Shown here piece after piece: positions 1-5,980 of a stretch of 5,980 bases of DNA. How positions within the stretch are numbered: position 1 is the first letter of the stretch; each line of letters starts with the position of its first letter. Source of the stretch: Pseudomonadota bacterium (lineage in GTDB: Bacteria > Pseudomonadota > Gammaproteobacteria > SZUA-229); assembly GCA_030836935.1 (NCBI GenBank), contig JAUPMA010000083.1, positions 1-5,980 of the forward strand, written 5' to 3'. The translations under genes and the position numbers were made by a program. The notes beneath the pieces were generated by a model, which ran no database searches, was not told the origin of the DNA, and saw nothing but the letters and a program-made list of their open reading frames with translations.

Positions 1-36
1 AATCATACGGCGCGGCAAATCTGTGTTTGCAGCCAT
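1..36 (-). CDS. Possible 5' end of a divergent gene (12 codons only)
   Basis: On the minus strand an ATG at 34-36 opens a frame that stays open to the left edge and reads MAANTDLPRRMI. This looks like a natural protein N-terminus, and a gene diverging from kdkA is plausible. In LPS clusters a heptosyltransferase often neighbours waaA or kdkA, but twelve residues cannot identify a family. No good Shine-Dalgarno sequence lies just upstream; the bases before the ATG end in AGCAACA. Another minus frame is also open across this stretch, so the call is weak. If it is real, the kdkA start cannot comfortably lie as far upstream as 23. Confidence 0.2.
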   Translation of the reverse strand, partial: MAANTDLPRRMI

Positions 37-84
37 TGTTGCTGTATGCTGCGCAAGGTTGAAAACAATGCGTCACGTCACCAA

Positions 85-113
85 TTGGCTGACCGGCGCG
101 AGACAGATATTTT
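85..113 (+). promoter_or_regulatory. Weak candidate sigma-70-type promoter for kdkA
   Basis: TTGGCT at 85-90 and TATTTT at 108-113 are separated by 17 bases, and each matches four of six consensus positions. Transcription would start near 120, giving a short leader before the ATG at 134. The match is only modest and was picked by eye, so chance is a real alternative. It would also be internal to kdkA if translation started at 68. Confidence 0.2.
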
Positions 114-125
114 CGGCGTCTGGAT

Positions 126-130
126 TAAGG
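126..130 (+). promoter_or_regulatory. Candidate ribosome binding site for kdkA
   Basis: TAAGG lies three bases before the ATG at 134. The complementarity to 16S rRNA is good but the spacing is tight. A competing signal, AAGG at 55-58, is nine bases before an in-frame ATG at 68. Ribosome-site quality alone therefore does not settle the start; protein length and N-terminal appearance favour 134. Confidence 0.35.
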
Positions 131-133
131 CCA

Positions 134-895
134 ATGACATTAAAAACAAATCCGGAAATTATCCGCAGTGGCAGCAGTTTCATTCTGCATGACGCGGCGC
201 TGCTGGCAGAACCGGACGACTGTGTATTCAGCACTGGCTGGTTGCAGCAACACGCTATCATTGAATCAACCACTTCCGGTCGCGGTGAATCCTGGTTTGT
301 GAGCTACGGGAACGAATCCGGCCAGAATCTGCAATGGGTATTGCGTCATTACCGGCGTGGCGGAATGGTGGCGAAATTCAACCGGGATTTATACGCAGGC
401 TGGTGTGCCGAACAGACGCGCAGCTGGAAGGAATGGCGACTGTTGCATTACATGCATACACTTGGCCTGCCGGTACCCCGCCCGGTTGCAGCGCGTGCGC
501 ACTGGCCATTCGGAAAAATTACCGGTTTGTATCGTGCCGATATTCTGCTGGAGAAAATTCCGCAGAGCAGCACACTGGGCAAGCTGTTACAGCAACAATC
601 CCTGCCGCCTGACTTGTGGCGTAACATCGGCAAATGCCTGAAACTTTTTCATGCGCATCACATTTATCATGCCGACCTGAACGCCAGCAACATTCTCATT
701 GATTTGCACCAAAGAATTTACCTGATTGATTTTGATCGCTGCCGCATTACCGGCAGCAACCAGTTAAAGGCCGGTAACCTGCAAAGATTGCAGCGTTCAT
801 TACACAAATTGCAGAACCTGAACAGCGAATTCAATTTTACTGAACAGGACTGGCAGATGCTGCTGCATGGCTACGCCGACAGTACATCGGCATAA
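134..895 (+). CDS. kdkA: 3-deoxy-D-manno-octulosonic acid (Kdo) kinase
   Basis: KdkA-family enzymes use ATP to phosphorylate the Kdo of the LPS inner core, at O-4 in the characterised enzymes, at the cytoplasmic face of the inner membrane. The 253-residue protein has the small-kinase fold signature shared with WaaP: WVLRHYRRGG at 68-77 (nucleotide-binding lobe), a conserved-looking Glu at 100 in KEWRLL, HADLNASNIL at 179-188 with catalytic Asp181 and Asn186, and LIDFDR at 197-202 with metal-binding Asp199. Starting at 134 gives a length close to the roughly 240 residues usual for the family. Upstream in-frame ATGs at 23 and 68 would add 37 or 22 residues that do not resemble a family N-terminus, although the start at 68 has a better-spaced AAGG. 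The gene converges on waaA and overlaps its 3' end by 25 bp. A WaaP-like heptose kinase is the main alternative; the adjacent Kdo transferase and the DLNASNIL/LIDFDR form favour Kdo kinase. Confidence 0.88.
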   Translation: MTLKTNPEIIRSGSSFILHDAALLAEPDDCVFSTGWLQQHAIIESTTSGRGESWFVSYGNESGQNLQWVLRHYRRGGMVAKFNRDLYAGWCAEQTRSWKEWRLLHYMHTLGLPVPRPVAARAHWPFGKITGLYRADILLEKIPQSSTLGKLLQQQSLPPDLWRNIGKCLKLFHAHHIYHADLNASNILIDLHQRIYLIDFDRCRITGSNQLKAGNLQRLQRSLHKLQNLNSEFNFTEQDWQMLLHGYADSTSA

Positions 896-2115
896 CTCTC
901 GCCAATCAGTTTCAGATATCGCTCTGCCATATCGCGCTGTTCCTGCATCAGCTGTTGCGCCCTGCGTCCCAGTTCAATTCTCCTGCCGGCATCCGTCAGG
1001 CAGGTTTGCAGCACTTCAGCCAGCTCGTCTGTATTCCTTGCTTGCAGACAGGCACGATGTTGCAAAAACAATTCTGTTTCTGCTGCAAAATTGAACATGT
1101 GCGGGCCAACAATAATCGCCCTGCCCAGGCGTGCCGGCTCCAGCAAATTCTGTCCGCCACGCGGCACCAGTGAACCACCCATCAGCACCACATCCGCCTG
1201 CATCATGAATGACACCAGCTCGCCCAGCGTATCCGCCAGATATATCTGCGTTTCCGGCAAAATGGCATCGCCACGACTGCGCACCGCCACGCGCAGATTC
1301 AGTGGCTGCAACTGACGCAGGATCGCATCGCGACGCAACGGATGACGTGGCGCAATTACCAGCAACCGGTTTTGCGTATCCAGTGTTTGCCACAGTTTTG
1401 CCAGCTGCCATTCTTCATCTGCATGCGTTGATGCCGCCAGAATATAAGGCCGGCCGGTAAAATTCACCGGCGATTCCTGCCGCTGATTATTCACCGCTGA
1501 AAATTTCAGATTACCCACAACCTTTACCTTTCCCGCATCTGCACCCAGCCCGATATAAGCATCGGCATCTTCACGGGTACGGCACAGTACCTGCGATACC
1601 TGATGCAATGCCATTGAATACATCTGTTTCACCCAGTCATTTGCATTGCGGGTTTTGTGCGACAAACGCGCGTTGATAATAACCAGCGGAACATTCTGCT
1701 GCTGGCACTGGCGATACAGCTCCGGCCACAATTCGGTTTCCATTATCAAAGCCAGGCGCGGCCTGATGCGATGAAAGAATCGTGACACAGCCATAACCGT
1801 ATCCATCGGCAAGAAAACATGCCGGGTATTACGCAACGCCTGCTTCGCCACAATCTGTGCGCCGGTGACTGTATTGGTGGTGATGACAAAATGCAAACCG
1901 GGATACTGTTGCGCAAACTGCTGATGCAACGGCAACCATGTATTGACTTCGCCTACCGATGCGCAATGAACCCACACCGGCGCTGTTGATTGCACAGGAA
2001 AATCATAACCAAGACGCTGGCTGAAATAACGCAGATTCTTTTCGCGCCAGGCAACCCGTAACGTATAAAAGAACCACAACGGCCAGAGCAGGATATTCAG
2101 GATTCTGTAAGTCAT
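871..2115 (-). CDS. waaA: 3-deoxy-D-manno-octulosonic acid transferase (Kdo transferase)
   Basis: WaaA (KdtA) transfers Kdo from CMP-Kdo to the tetraacylated lipid A precursor lipid IVA at the inner membrane, the first inner-core step. The 414-residue length fits the family. It begins with a hydrophobic membrane-anchor segment (about 5-19, ILNILLWPLWFFYTL). The N-terminal GT-B domain has WVHCASVGEVNTW at 48-60, whose Glu56 matches the catalytic Glu of the family, then TTNTVTGAQ at 79-87 and METELWPE at 125-132. The C-terminal nucleotide-sugar-binding domain has GNLKFSA (201-207), AASTHADEEW (227-236), APRHP (255-259) and GGSLVPRGGQNLLEPA (313-328). Its ATG overlaps the TGA of lpxL (ATGA at 2112-2115), and no Shine-Dalgarno is obvious before it, so translation probably depends on ribosomes finishing lpxL. 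The stop is TAG. Whether it adds one Kdo or two cannot be read from motifs, but the neighbouring kdkA favours one. Confidence 0.97.
   Translation of the reverse strand: MTYRILNILLWPLWFFYTLRVAWREKNLRYFSQRLGYDFPVQSTAPVWVHCASVGEVNTWLPLHQQFAQQYPGLHFVITTNTVTGAQIVAKQALRNTRHVFLPMDTVMAVSRFFHRIRPRLALIMETELWPELYRQCQQQNVPLVIINARLSHKTRNANDWVKQMYSMALHQVSQVLCRTREDADAYIGLGADAGKVKVVGNLKFSAVNNQRQESPVNFTGRPYILAASTHADEEWQLAKLWQTLDTQNRLLVIAPRHPLRRDAILRQLQPLNLRVAVRSRGDAILPETQIYLADTLGELVSFMMQADVVLMGGSLVPRGGQNLLEPARLGRAIIVGPHMFNFAAETELFLQHRACLQARNTDELAEVLQTCLTDAGRRIELGRRAQQLMQEQRDMAERYLKLIGESYADVLSA
872..894. repeat. Imperfect palindrome in the kdkA/waaA convergent overlap
   Basis: TACGCCGA at 872-879 is the inverted repeat of TCGGCATA at 887-894, with one mismatch in eight and a 7-base spacer. 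The pair becomes a G-U wobble in the minus-strand transcript. It spans the last codons and stop of both genes, so kdkA ends GYADSTSA and waaA ends SYADVLSA. No T-run follows on either strand, so it is not a standard intrinsic terminator, but the stem could stabilise transcript ends or weakly pause polymerase in both directions. Confidence 0.6.
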
Positions 2116-3032
2116 GAGTAAATAGCCGAAGCGCCCGGTGGCCGGCGCTTGTAGCGTTTATGCACCCACAAGTATTGATCGGGGTTTTGCATAATCATGT
2201 TTTCAAGCACGGTATTGATGCGACGCGCATCCTGCACGGCATCACCCGCCGGAAAATTTTCCAGTGCCGGCAACACTGTCAACTTATAACCGGCACCACC
2301 TGGCAGGCGCCGGATAAAATACGGCACTACCGGCGCGCCGGAAATACTGGCAAACCGCGCCGGTGCTGTCAGCGCCGTGGCATCGACGCCAAAAAACGGA
2401 ACAAACACCAGATCCTTGCCACCAAAATCCTGATCCGGTGCATACCAGGCTGCATAACCTTTTTTCAGTCCCTTGATCATGGCCATCGGTTTGTGGTGAT
2501 CGACTATAGCCCGGTACAAACGGCCACGGTGATAACGCATGAAAGCATCAAACAGTTTGTTGTGCGCGCGTTTGTACATCACCATGAACGGCACATGATG
2601 ATTCAGCACCGGGCCGCCGATTTCCAGACAAGTGAAATGCGCCGTCAGAATAATCACACCCTTGCCCCGTGACTGCGCCTGTTCCAGGTTTTGCAGGCCT
2701 TCAATTTCACATTGTGTCAGTAATTTTTTGTCTTGCCACCACGACAATCCAACCTCGAATGCCGCGATGCCGATATTGCGGAAACACAATTTGTTGCGCC
2801 GCTGGATTTCTTCCACATCGGCCTGCGGAAATGCAAAACGCAAATTGATTTCACCGATACGGCGACGCGATGGCAAGGAATAATAAATCATCATGCCGAA
2901 TACAGAACCGATCCGTTCAAGCCAGACCAGCGGCAGACTGGTGACGACACGCATCAGCGCGATAGCCAGCCAGGTTGGCCAGTAACGAGGCGCAAGATAA
3001 TCTTTTACATTGACGGCTCTGATGAATGCCAC
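2112..3032 (-). CDS. lpxL: Lipid A biosynthesis lauroyl/late acyltransferase (LpxL/HtrB family)
   Basis: This family adds a secondary acyl chain from acyl-ACP to the Kdo-bearing lipid A precursor at the inner membrane. The 306-residue length is typical. A hydrophobic N-terminal stretch (about 19-52) fits the single membrane anchor. The acyltransferase HX4E motif is AHFTCLE, with His132 and Glu137, the same numbers I recall for the catalytic pair of E. coli LpxL. Arg169 and Asp200 (in YAPDQDFGG, 197-205) also fall where that enzyme has functional residues. PFF at 212-214, APVVPYFIRR at 233-242 and the C-terminal NPDQYLWVHKRYKRRPPG at 283-300 complete the signature. The start codon is GTG at 3030-3032, supported by AGGG seven bases upstream. 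It is followed by waaA through an ATGA overlap. LpxM/MsbB and LpxP are paralogues that cannot be fully excluded, and the acyl-chain length is not predictable from sequence. Confidence 0.93.
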   Translation of the reverse strand: MAFIRAVNVKDYLAPRYWPTWLAIALMRVVTSLPLVWLERIGSVFGMMIYYSLPSRRRIGEINLRFAFPQADVEEIQRRNKLCFRNIGIAAFEVGLSWWQDKKLLTQCEIEGLQNLEQAQSRGKGVIILTAHFTCLEIGGPVLNHHVPFMVMYKRAHNKLFDAFMRYHRGRLYRAIVDHHKPMAMIKGLKKGYAAWYAPDQDFGGKDLVFVPFFGVDATALTAPARFASISGAPVVPYFIRRLPGGAGYKLTVLPALENFPAGDAVQDARRINTVLENMIMQNPDQYLWVHKRYKRRPPGASAIYS

Positions 3033-3094
3033 AAATAAACCCTGACTGAATATTGCATTAAGGCCAGCTGATGTTTCGCCAGCAACCGGATTTA
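3033..3094. other. Intergenic gap between the oxidoreductase gene and lpxL
   Basis: This 62-bp gap holds the ribosome binding site of lpxL. The rest shows no T-tract terminator and no strong promoter. A minus-strand pair, TTGCTG (3080-3085) and CTTAAT (3057-3062) spaced by 17 bases, matches consensus only three and four out of six. GCCAGC occurs twice as a short direct repeat (3063-3068 and 3079-3084). Absence of a terminator leaves cotranscription of the oxidoreductase gene, lpxL and waaA possible. Confidence 0.5.
3040..3043 (-). promoter_or_regulatory. Ribosome binding site of lpxL, supporting the GTG start
   Basis: On the minus strand AGGG lies seven bases before GTG at 3030-3032. This is the only well-spaced purine-rich motif there. 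No ATG occurs in frame just upstream, so GTG is the likely true start. Confidence 0.6.
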
Positions 3095-5980
3095 CTACAA
3101 CAAGACTTTCTCAATTCCGCCATTTTTCACAGCCGCCGTAAACTGCTGCTGCCAGTCAGCGCCCAGTTTGTGTCGCGCCAGTTCAACCACAATGTAATCC
3201 ACTGCCAGACCACTGTCTTCCGCATAACGCTTAAGACCCTGCTGGCAGGCGGGACAGGATGTCAGCATTTTTACATTGCCCTGTACAGCCTTATCCTGGC
3301 CCGTCAGCTGATGAATATCTTTTTGCAGTTCATGCAGTTTGCGAAACTTCACCTGTGCCGCCACATCCGGACGTGAAATGGCAAAAGTGCCAGCTTCACC
3401 ACAACAGCGATCGGATAATTTCACATCCCTGCCCACCAGCGTCGATGCCACTTTTAGCGGATTATATTGTTTCATCGGCGAATGACAGGGTTCGTGATAC
3501 AGATATTGCACACCATTCTCGTCTTCCATTTTCACGCCCTTTTCCAGCAGGTACTCATGTATGTCGAGCAACCGGCAACCGGGAAATATCTGTTCAAACT
3601 GATACTGCATCAATTGATCCATGCAGGTGCCGCATGACACCACAACCGTTTTGATATCGAGATAATTTAATGTATTGGCCATGCGATGAAACAGCACACG
3701 ATTGGCGGTGGTAATTTTCCGGCCTTTTTCAATATCGCCGGAAGCCGTTTGCGGATAACCGCAACACAAATAACCTGGTGGCAATACAGTCTGGATTCCA
3801 AGTTCATATAACCAGGCCAGTGTGGCCTGACCGATTTCACTGAACAACCGTTCCGAACCGCAACCGGGAAAATAAAATACGGCTTCGGAATGCGTATCGG
3901 TTTTTGCCGGATTGCGCAAAATCGGAATCGTCTTGCTGTCTTCAACACCCAGTGTGGCGCGCAAGGTTTGCATCGGCACACCGGCTGGCATGGGTTTGGA
4001 AAAAAATTGCACAATCTGCTCACGCACAACCGGCTTGCCTGTCGTGGAAGCAGGTCTCCGGGTATTTGATAAAACACCCGGCAGCCATTTCAGCGCTGCA
4101 TGCGCAAAACGCTGGCCCGCATAACCCGCCTGAATCAGACCGGCACGCATGAATTTGATGGTGTTAGGTTTGGTGACGTTAAGAAATGCCATCGACATGC
4201 GCGTGCCGATATGGCTGCGGCGTTTCCCATACATTTTCAGAATATGGCGCATCCTGATGGTGACATCGCCGAAGTCAATATCCACCGGACACGGCGCCAG
4301 ACAACGATGGCAAATGGTGCAATGATCGGCGAGATCATTCATTTCCTCGAAATGCCGCACCGAAATACCGCGCCGGGTTTGCTCTTCGTACAAAAATGCC
4401 TCGGTAATCAGACCGGAAGCGAGAATTTTATTGCGCGGCGAATACAGTAAATTGGCTGACGGCACATGCGTGGTGCATTTCGGTTTGCATTTACCGCAAC
4501 GCAAGCAATGCGCAACCATGTCATTCAGTTCGCCCAGCTCGCTTTCTTCCAGAATAATCGCTTCCTGTTTTAGCAAGCGCAGTGATGGCGTGTAAGCACG
4601 TTCAATGCCACCGGTTTGAGCCTGCAATTTTCCGCGATTGAATCGCTGCTGCGGATCAACCTGCTGCTTGTAACGCGCAAAGGCTTCAATCGCCTGCGGC
4701 TCAAGATACTGGAACTTGGTAATACCAATGCCATGTTCGCCGGAAATCACGCCGCCAAGTTCCACAGCCAGTTGCATGATCCGGTCAACAATGCGCTCTG
4801 CCTGTTGCATCATGGTGTAATCATTGGAGTTGACAGGAATATTGGTATGCACATTGCCATCACCCGCATGCATGTGCAACGCAACAAATAACCGGCTCGA
4901 TAAAATTTCCGCATGCACGGCATCGAGTTTTGACTGGATGGCAATCATGTCGTGGCCACTGAATATCTGTTTCAGCGGTTTTTCGATTTCCCCGCGATAG
5001 GACACGCGGATATCGCGGCGCAACAATGCACTAATCAGTGTATCGCCGGCACGAATTTTATTCTGTTCCGCAGAACGCAGCAGAGACTGATGTTGTGTTA
5101 CTGCATCATCAAGAGACTCCAGCAGCCCGCGCCAGCGTTCACGCACACTGGCTACCGTTTCCTGCGCATTGTCAAAACGCGCTTCCAGAATATGGCCGCT
5201 CTCGGCATCCATATCTACAAATTGTTTGCGACTCTGCTGCAGACATTCTTCAATGCCATCCAGCATTTTCAACTTGTTAAAAATGGACTGTTCAATATTG
5301 ATGCGCTCTATGCCCTCGGAATATTCCGCAAGGCGATGCAGCGGAATCACCACATCTTCGTTGATCTTGAATGCATTGGTGTGCGCTGCAATGGCTGCGG
5401 TACGCGCTCGCTCTGCCCAGAACTTCTTGCGTGCTTCCTCACTCACCGCAATAAAACCTTCGGCATGGCGCGCATTGGCCAGATGTACAACATGGGAAGC
5501 GGCCGCCGCCACCTGTTTGTCATCGTGACCCACTATATCCGCCACCAGCAACATTTTTGGCATGCCGCCGCGTGAAGCCTTCGGGCTGTATTTCACTGCC
5601 TTGATGTAACGCTCATCAAGATGCTCCAGTCCTGATAACAAAACATCCGGATTTTTATCAAGATAATTTTTGATTTCGACGATAGCCGGCACCGATTCGT
5701 GCAAATCCGTGCCATAAAATTCCAGGCACACGGTGCGAATACACGGCGGCATGCGGTGCAACACAAATACCGCTGAAGTGATCAGGCCGTCACAACCTTC
5801 TTTTTGTACGCCCGGCAAACCGCCAAGAAATTTGTCAGTAACATCCTTGCCCAGACCTTCCTTGCGCAGGGATTTGCCCGCAAAAATCAGAACCTGCGCC
5901 TCGCCTATCGGCGTTTTCTTTTTGGCATCCTGTCGGGTGACACGAAAGGTTACTTTTTCCGGCTCGTGAATCTTGCCCAT
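3095..5980 (-). CDS. Large FAD-linked oxidase / iron-sulfur / CCG-domain oxidoreductase, N-terminus outside the window
   Basis: The visible 961 residues are the C-terminal part of a fused D-lactate-dehydrogenase-like flavoprotein, probably of the DUF3683-containing family (about 1,300 residues) and related in layout to E. coli YdiJ. Fragment numbering: about 45-75 is the end of the FAD-binding half ([10 protein letters not shown], then a GCDGLITSA stretch). The FAD-linked oxidase C-terminal domain carries [15 protein letters not shown] (369-383), [10 protein letters not shown] (413-422) and RFNRGKL (446-452). Two 4Fe-4S motifs follow: C492/495/498/502 and C554/557/560/564-Pro. Two CCG domains resemble the GlpC/LutA/HdrB type: FPGCG (704-708), LCCGYP (738-743), CGTC (783-786), then HEPCHS (829-834), CCGEAG (859-864), CPAC (909-912). 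It probably oxidises a 2-hydroxy acid and passes electrons through the clusters to the respiratory chain; the substrate is unknown. A Met falls exactly on the window edge, but the missing FAD-binding half makes it an unlikely start. The stop is TAG. There are no transmembrane segments, so the protein is cytoplasmic or peripheral. Confidence 0.9.
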   Translation of the reverse strand: MGKIHEPEKVTFRVTRQDAKKKTPIGEAQVLIFAGKSLRKEGLGKDVTDKFLGGLPGVQKEGCDGLITSAVFVLHRMPPCIRTVCLEFYGTDLHESVPAIVEIKNYLDKNPDVLLSGLEHLDERYIKAVKYSPKASRGGMPKMLLVADIVGHDDKQVAAAASHVVHLANARHAEGFIAVSEEARKKFWAERARTAAIAAHTNAFKINEDVVIPLHRLAEYSEGIERINIEQSIFNKLKMLDGIEECLQQSRKQFVDMDAESGHILEARFDNAQETVASVRERWRGLLESLDDAVTQHQSLLRSAEQNKIRAGDTLISALLRRDIRVSYRGEIEKPLKQIFSGHDMIAIQSKLDAVHAEILSSRLFVALHMHAGDGNVHTNIPVNSNDYTMMQQAERIVDRIMQLAVELGGVISGEHGIGITKFQYLEPQAIEAFARYKQQVDPQQRFNRGKLQAQTGGIERAYTPSLRLLKQEAIILEESELGELNDMVAHCLRCGKCKPKCTTHVPSANLLYSPRNKILASGLITEAFLYEEQTRRGISVRHFEEMNDLADHCTICHRCLAPCPVDIDFGDVTIRMRHILKMYGKRRSHIGTRMSMAFLNVTKPNTIKFMRAGLIQAGYAGQRFAHAALKWLPGVLSNTRRPASTTGKPVVREQIVQFFSKPMPAGVPMQTLRATLGVEDSKTIPILRNPAKTDTHSEAVFYFPGCGSERLFSEIGQATLAWLYELGIQTVLPPGYLCCGYPQTASGDIEKGRKITTANRVLFHRMANTLNYLDIKTVVVSCGTCMDQLMQYQFEQIFPGCRLLDIHEYLLEKGVKMEDENGVQYLYHEPCHSPMKQYNPLKVASTLVGRDVKLSDRCCGEAGTFAISRPDVAAQVKFRKLHELQKDIHQLTGQDKAVQGNVKMLTSCPACQQGLKRYAEDSGLAVDYIVVELARHKLGADWQQQFTAAVKNGGIEKVLL

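Noticed and set aside
23..133. Upstream extension of kdkA to ATG 23 or ATG 68
   Set aside because: It would make the protein 290 or 275 residues, longer than the family norm, with an N-terminus unlike Kdo kinases. The start at 68 has a reasonable AAGG, so it remains a minor alternative.
46..198. Small plus-strand frame overlapping the kdkA start
   Set aside because: It overlaps the first 65 bases of the well-supported kdkA in another frame, has no recognisable motif and no clear ribosome binding site.
872..894. Intrinsic bidirectional terminator at the kdkA/waaA junction
   Set aside because: The stem is short and imperfect, and no T-run follows on either strand, so it is recorded as a palindrome only.
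1016..1411. 131-residue minus-strand frame inside waaA
   Set aside because: It is an alternative frame of the waaA C-terminal domain, whose motifs are intact in the main frame; there is no sign of a frameshift.
2160..2672. 170-residue plus-strand frame antisense to lpxL
   Set aside because: It lies wholly antisense to a conserved acyltransferase with all its catalytic motifs, and its own product has no recognisable domain.
3057..3085. Promoter for lpxL in the 62-bp gap
   Set aside because: The best pair matches consensus at only three and four of six positions, too weak to list as a feature on its own.
4952..5575. 207-residue plus-strand frame antisense to the oxidoreductase
   Set aside because: It is the complement of a continuous conserved reading frame; its translation is His/Cys/Arg-rich without domain features, as expected of an antisense shadow.
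5978..5980. ATG at the window edge as true start of the oxidoreductase
   Set aside because: The visible protein begins near the end of the FAD-binding half, so the catalytic FAD site would be missing. The ATG is most likely an internal Met at the cut.

Overview
The window is chromosomal DNA of a Gram-negative proteobacterium of intermediate GC content. It carries lipid A/Kdo biosynthesis genes, so the cell has an LPS outer membrane. The large FAD/Fe-S oxidoreductase at the right end belongs to a family I associate mainly with Betaproteobacteria, so a betaproteobacterium is my best guess. A gammaproteobacterium is not excluded. Nearly all of the window is coding, and I see no RNA genes, mobile elements, CRISPR arrays or dispersed repeats.

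Layout, left to right. At 1-133 is a short leader; it may include the first codons of a divergent gene that runs off the left edge. At 134-895 (+) is a Kdo kinase (kdkA). At 871-2115 (-) is the Kdo transferase waaA, whose 3' end overlaps the 3' end of kdkA by 25 bp. At 2112-3032 (-) is a lipid A late acyltransferase of the LpxL/HtrB family, which overlaps waaA by an ATGA junction. At 3033-3094 is a 62-bp gap. From 3095 to the right edge (-) is the C-terminal 961 residues of a very large flavin/iron-sulfur oxidoreductase; its N-terminal FAD-binding half lies outside the window.

How they work together: WaaA adds Kdo to the lipid A precursor at the inner membrane, LpxL adds a secondary acyl chain to the Kdo-bearing precursor, and KdkA phosphorylates the Kdo. 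Three steps of inner-core/lipid A maturation therefore sit side by side. lpxL and waaA look translationally coupled, while kdkA is transcribed towards them. The oxidoreductase has no obvious link to LPS. It is on the same strand just upstream of lpxL and could be cotranscribed with it.

I found no convincing undescribed system. The more interesting points are the palindrome in the kdkA/waaA overlap, which gives both proteins nearly the same C-terminus; the kdkA-waaA pairing, which suggests a single phosphorylated Kdo; and the architecture of the large oxidoreductase, whose substrate is unknown.
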